Shown here: one piece after another, positions 31,011 to 33,878 of the stretch
How positions within the stretch are numbered: the first letter of the stretch is position 1
Layout: each line of letters opens with the position of its first letter
Assembly (NCBI RefSeq): GCF_000392615.1
Contig: NZ_KB933409.1
Location: 1-33,878 of the forward strand
Direction: 5' to 3'
Source of the DNA: Lysinibacillus sphaericus OT4b.31
GTDB taxonomy: Bacteria; Bacillota; Bacilli; Bacillales_A; Planococcaceae
DNA length: 33,878 nt
Program-made: the position numbers and the translations under genes
Notes under the pieces: model-generated
Told to the model about the DNA's origin: nothing
The model's database searches: none
The model's input: the letters and a program-made list of their open reading frames with translations, nothing else

Positions 31011-31424
31011 GGAAGTCTCCCCAACTTTCCGTCTCTAGTACTGGTATTACGCTCGTAACTGAAATGGTGACGACCTTATACGAACATTAGTCGTAGTATG
31101 ACGAGAGACCTGATAGTAACAATGTTACAGTCAGGTCGGTGAGGGCGACTACAACGCTATCAGGTCAAAGTAAGTAATGTTTACCTTGCCAAGGGCACGA
31201 CGTACCTCACCGATATATTATAGAGGTCGTAATAATGTCCCTAACCTTCATACATCAAGTGTCATAGAAAATTTAGACAAACGTGTCGCTGAGATCGACA
31301 CTAAGGAGGGCTGAACTTTCAGCTACGACCATCAGTAGTGGTCAACTTAGTAACCACTGAAAATCACTTATATGAAAAGCCAAATACCTGAGAGGAACAA
31401 TATTCCTATCTGACTTTTTGCTTC
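31011..31424. ncRNA. Candidate large structured RNA between replication and RHH genes
   Basis: No ORF, less AT-rich than surrounding spacers, and full of complementary arms. Perfect: TCGGTGAGG/CCTCACCGA (31136-31144/31205-31213); GACCTGA+GTAAC / GTTAC+TCAGGTC hairpin (31107-31137); GGTCGTA/TACGACC (31225-31231/31324-31330); GTGTCG/CGACAC (31283-31288/31296-31301); AGTGGT/ACCACT (31337-31342/31351-31356); ACGAC/GTCGT (31070-31074/31090-31094). An alternative 10-bp pair, GACCTGATAG/CTATCAGGTC (31107-31116/31157-31166), excludes the hairpin. It ends in a stem (AGGAA...TTCCT inside AAGC...GCTT) with TTTTT on the plus strand. Strand not settled. It does not match a class I can name. Confidence 0.55.
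31390..31423 (+). terminator. Hairpin with T-tract at the end of the structured region
   Basis: GAGAGGAA (around 31390-31397) pairs with TTCCTATC (31403-31410), one mismatch, then TGACTTTTTG. Outer AAGC/GCTT (31377-31380/31420-31423). It could end a plus-strand RNA. On the minus strand the same stem is followed by CTTTT, so it could also end the rep-type transcript weakly. Confidence 0.45.
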
Positions 31425-31488
31425 AGAACAATTGATAACAGTTTCCAAATATGGATTCAGATAATTTCTTTTGCATAATGAATATTAT

Positions 31489-32241
31489 TTATATTCCAAA
31501 TGCATTGTATAAGAGTGATTTAAGCTGAATAGAGCGTGTTATAGTTTTGATCGAGTGGAATAGTAATCCGTGTAACGATTTAGCTTTACCACGCTTATAC
31601 GCATTTAAAACATTTAAAATAGACTCTCTATACTCCTGCTCATGTTCCTCAATTTGAATGTTGCGATCAACTTTACTTTTAGCTTTATAGATACATCCTA
31701 CAATGTTATAAAGTTCATTCGTATCAAAGAATGCTGAAAGAAATTGTAATGGTTTCGGTAATTTAGTTGTTAGACCTTTTTTGATTAAAGATTCTTTATC
31801 AGCACTTTGAGTAGCAGCTACTGTATCACTTGTATTATTAATATTTTGAGTATTTAATAGAGTCTCTTTGTCTGGACATTCCGTTTGGACATCTATCTGT
31901 ACATTTTGAATTACTAGGATATTCGTAGAGCGTCTTCTATCCCCATTATGACGTTTGCTATCATATTTTTTAATCACGTTTAAATTGACTAATACGGCTA
32001 TTGAGCGTTGTACGGTCTTGTAACTAATATTTAATTCTTCAGCAATTTTACGTTGTGATAGATAGCATACTCCAACATACTTACAAGCCCATTGCGAAAC
32101 AAAGTCTAAAACTGCATATGTAGACTTTGTTAATTGAGATTTAAATTTTTGTTTGTAATGATTAACGACTACATTCATTTCTTTAACAGCTTTAAATGAT
32201 TGAAGTGATTGGTATGTAGATTCTGTGTTTAGTAGTGTCAT
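31489..32241 (-). CDS. Winged-helix replication-type protein (HTH_36-like)
   Basis: A 250-residue protein; ATG 32241 (MTLLNTES) with AAAGGAG about 11 bases upstream is preferred over the longer ORF, which has no ribosome site. Residues 61-110 are a winged helix: YLSQRKIAEELNISYKTVQR, SIAVLVNLNVIKKY, then a basic wing KRHNGDRRRSTNILVI. A polar linker (115-165) leads to a helical C-terminal domain with YRESILNVLNAYKRGKAK. HTH_36-type proteins of this layout are found as plasmid and phage replication initiators or regulators in Bacillales. Next to a probable structured RNA and RHH gene, as in a plasmid replication control cassette. Initiator role is inferred. Confidence 0.65.
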   Translation of the reverse strand: MTLLNTESTYQSLQSFKAVKEMNVVVNHYKQKFKSQLTKSTYAVLDFVSQWACKYVGVCYLSQRKIAEELNISYKTVQRSIAVLVNLNVIKKYDSKRHNGDRRRSTNILVIQNVQIDVQTECPDKETLLNTQNINNTSDTVAATQSADKESLIKKGLTTKLPKPLQFLSAFFDTNELYNIVGCIYKAKSKVDRNIQIEEHEQEYRESILNVLNAYKRGKAKSLHGLLFHSIKTITRSIQLKSLLYNAFGI

Positions 32242-32463
32242 TATTGTATTCGCTCCTTTTAATTCGTTGCGAATAACACTAAAATTAAATGTATTTATGT
32301 AAGAAGGCATACTTAAATAAACGTTTGTCCTTGTATTTTTTGAACAAAAGCTGTAAAATAATTTACATAAACACACTTAATATAGCCGTAGGAAGCGTAT
32401 TAGTGTTATTCAGTTTCGAAGGAGTTGGCTATTTGCAGTAGCTGACTCTTTCTTTTTTATTTG

Positions 32464-33378
32464 TTATAGATCAAAATCATTTAACGGATTGTACTTCTCA
32501 TTTTGTTCATGCAACGCTGATCCCCAGAGTGAGAGGTACTTTTCTGTCATCGAAAGATTTTTGTGTCGTAAAATTTTCTGAAGCGTAAAGACGTCTCCAC
32601 CTCCTAGAAGGAATTTTTGTGCGAAAGTGTGCCTAAAAGTATGGGCAGAAAGTCTTACATCTTTAAAATTCATAACCTCTTGCAATCTTTTGAATACACT
32701 TTTCGTAGCATCATAAGACATTGGAGTACCGTCTCTATTAACGAATACATAATCATTAAGTATTTTAAAATGACGCTCGCAAAATAGCTTGTATTCGAGT
32801 AATTCTTGCAATACCTTTGATGTTAGTGGTACAGTTTCTTGTCTACGATTTTTACCGTAAATGGTTAATTGATAATGCTCTGTGTTTATATCAGTCCATT
32901 TTAAATTTCGTAATTCACCAATTCTAATTCCAGTACCAAGTAATGTTATTATGATCGCTGAATTACGAAAAGCCGTAAATTGATGATCCTTCCTCTTCAA
33001 TCGTCTGTAATAAGTGAACATTTGCCTAATATGCGAATCAGTAAATACTTCAATTTTTTCATCTGTCTCTAACTTTGAAATTTTAGAACATGGATTTTTA
33101 TTAATATATTCGTTATCTAATAAGTGATTAAAAAATGCTCTCAAGTTTTTAAGTTTATTATTTACAGTATTAGGACTGTTATTTCTTTCCTTCTTACAGT
33201 ACAAAAGATAACTTTTAATAGTTGATTGTGTAATTTCATTTACATCTATTATCTCCCTCTCAGTTAACCATCGCTTAAATTCTCTAAAGAAAATCACATA
33301 ACCCTTCATTGTGTTTTCACTTAAATTTTGTAATTCTCGTTCGTCCATAAAATCCTGAATAGCAAATTTAACTAACAA
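32464..33378 (-). CDS. int: Tyrosine recombinase (phage integrase)
   Basis: A 304-residue XerC/D-like integrase. The TTG at 33378 is chosen because GGAGG lies 7 bases upstream; the longer reading would include the ribosome site. Residues 1-90: SAM-like core-binding domain (NLSENTMKGYVIFFREFKRWL). Catalytic domain: Arg152 in GTGIRIGELR, Lys176 in YGKNRRQE, His246 and Arg249 in SAHTFRHTFA, His272 in LRHKNLSM and Tyr281 in EKYLSL: the full set. A hairpin (TAGATT/AATCTA) lies just before the ribosome site. The last gene on the right, facing the host; attachment site expected at 33.4-33.55 kb. Confidence 0.95.
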   Translation of the reverse strand: MLVKFAIQDFMDERELQNLSENTMKGYVIFFREFKRWLTEREIIDVNEITQSTIKSYLLYCKKERNNSPNTVNNKLKNLRAFFNHLLDNEYINKNPCSKISKLETDEKIEVFTDSHIRQMFTYYRRLKRKDHQFTAFRNSAIIITLLGTGIRIGELRNLKWTDINTEHYQLTIYGKNRRQETVPLTSKVLQELLEYKLFCERHFKILNDYVFVNRDGTPMSYDATKSVFKRLQEVMNFKDVRLSAHTFRHTFAQKFLLGGGDVFTLQKILRHKNLSMTEKYLSLWGSALHEQNEKYNPLNDFDL

Positions 33379-33511
33379 AAAAACACCTCCAATAGATTTT
33401 AATAATCTACTAGAAGTGTCTAAACTCAAAAGAAAAGTGGCGTTACTTGCACACTAACCTTTTTATATTCAATATGTACGCTAAACCCTTGATATATCAA
33501 CGTTTATAATA
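33379..33511. other. Integrase leader and presumed phage-host junction
   Basis: No ORF. It holds the integrase ribosome site, an inverted repeat (TAGATT...AATCTA, around 33392-33408) and an AT-rich stretch with a palindromic TTGATATATCAA (33489-33500). One attachment core must lie between integrase and riboswitch, but the partner site is outside the window, so it cannot be pinpointed. Confidence 0.4.
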
Positions 33512-33512
33512 G

Positions 33513-33560
33513 ACAACCAAATAGGTATTTCCCCCCTATCCTCGTAGGTTTTTTGGTTGT
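33513..33560 (-). promoter_or_regulatory. Expression-platform hairpin of the cobalamin riboswitch
   Basis: Arms ACAACCAAA (33513-33521) and TTTGGTTGT (33552-33560) are exact complements. The loop contains GGGGGG on the minus strand, a possible ribosome site, and CCTA/TAGG competing pairs. No T-tract, so control is probably at translation. No start codon opening a long frame follows. Confidence 0.55.
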
Positions 33561-33563
33561 ACT

Positions 33564-33734
33564 AGATAAAGGCAGGTCTCCTGGCTTATGTTCATCGCAC
33601 CTTTCACCTTCCCATTACTTTGCGTAACAGTGGTCTGCTGAAATGTGCTCCCATTTACAGTTGCGGGACAGCGTCGGATTTACACCGACTTCCCTATTAA
33701 ACAAATCGAAAATCAGATTTGTACCTCTATCTTA
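33564..33734 (-). ncRNA. Cobalamin (B12) riboswitch
   Basis: Minus-strand sequence has all the main conserved pieces: AATAGGGAAGTCGGTG..AATCCGAC, GCTGTCCCGCAACTGTAA, CCACTG, AATGGGAAGG and the B12 box AGCCAGGAGACCTGCC. Peripheral stem GGTACAAATC..GATTTGT. It senses adenosylcobalamin or a related cobalamin and usually represses B12 uptake or synthesis genes. It points left toward the prophage. The normal target gene is not visible within the next 130 bases; the first gene met is the phage integrase. Confidence 0.95.
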
Positions 33735-33750
33735 TTATTCCGTTTTTATT

Positions 33751-33780
33751 ATTATACCATAAAGGTTTGTGTACAAATAA
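33751..33780 (-). promoter_or_regulatory. Promoter of the riboswitch transcript
   Basis: TATAAT (33756-33751) on the minus strand with extended TGg directly upstream. -35 weak (TATTTG, 17 bases away). About 20 bases before the aptamer. Confidence 0.65.
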
Positions 33781-33826
33781 CGTATATATTTTATAGTGAA
33801 CACAGTGATTATCATTCATCAAATTT

Positions 33827-33878
33827 TGAACTGAACCCCAATTGTTAGACACAATCTAACAATTGGAGGTGCAGTTTT
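33827..33878 (+). mobile_element. Left end of an IS3-family-like insertion sequence (partial)
   Basis: Begins TGAACTGAACCCC and continues into an almost perfect palindrome: AACTGAACCCCAATTGTTAGA (33829-33849) against TCTAACAATTGGAGGTGCAGTT (33855-33876), shown for their key parts. Terminal TG followed by such a palindrome is typical of IS3-group (IS150-like) ends in Bacillales. The transposase would lie beyond the window, so this is a partial call. Confidence 0.5.

Noticed and set aside
31011..31424. Group I or group II intron
   Set aside because: No recognisable group I core or group II domain V, no intron-encoded protein, and no split gene around it.
1..33878. CRISPR arrays and tRNA genes
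   Set aside because: No regularly spaced repeats and no cloverleaf with TTC-type T-loop were seen on either strand.

Overview
The window is most of an integrated tailed-phage genome (a prophage) in a low-GC Gram-positive host. AT-rich sequence, strong AGGAGG-type ribosome binding sites, a PBSX/Xkd-like contractile tail and an HK97-type head all suggest a member of the Bacillales (Bacillus, Lysinibacillus or a relative). I cannot fix the genus from sequence alone. Almost every gene reads on the minus strand, so the phage order runs from right to left: integrase, replication/regulation, early genes, cargo, packaging, head, tail.

Right edge (33.4-33.9 kb): host DNA with a cobalamin riboswitch pointing at the prophage, its own promoter, and the start of what looks like an IS3-family insertion sequence. 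The tyrosine integrase (32464-33378) lies just inside. Next come a winged-helix replication-type protein (31489-32241), a roughly 0.4 kb intergenic stretch full of complementary arms that looks like an undescribed structured RNA (31011-31424), a small ribbon-helix-helix protein, a two-hairpin RNA-like element, a hypothetical gene, and a divergent promoter region holding an 18-bp perfect inverted repeat around a consensus DnaA box. No ordinary CI/Cro lysogeny switch is recognisable.

The early operon (24.1-29.2 kb) has an SF2 helicase and, most strikingly, a 945-residue protein with the DxDxD metal-binding signature of the double-psi beta-barrel RNA polymerases (YonO / crAss-phage type). The prophage may therefore carry its own transcription enzyme. 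Around it are an HNH homing-type endonuclease, a small HTH protein and unknown genes.

The cargo zone (17.8-22.6 kb) is made of small units, several with their own terminator: a PutAbiC-like abortive-infection membrane protein, an AlbA_2/Schlafen-type protein, a P-loop protein, an HNH nuclease and one plus-strand moron with its own promoter and terminator.

The packaging and structural module (0.9-17.8 kb) is a tightly overlapping operon: HNH nuclease, small and large terminase, portal, protease, major capsid protein, connector proteins, tail terminator, sheath, tube, tail assembly chaperone with a canonical A AAA AAC minus-one frameshift, tape measure, XkdP/Q/R/S/T/U-like baseplate proteins, tail fibre proteins and an XkdX-like small protein. 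Every structural gene looks intact. A membrane-protein moron closes the window at the left. Lysis genes and the other attachment site must lie further left, outside the window.
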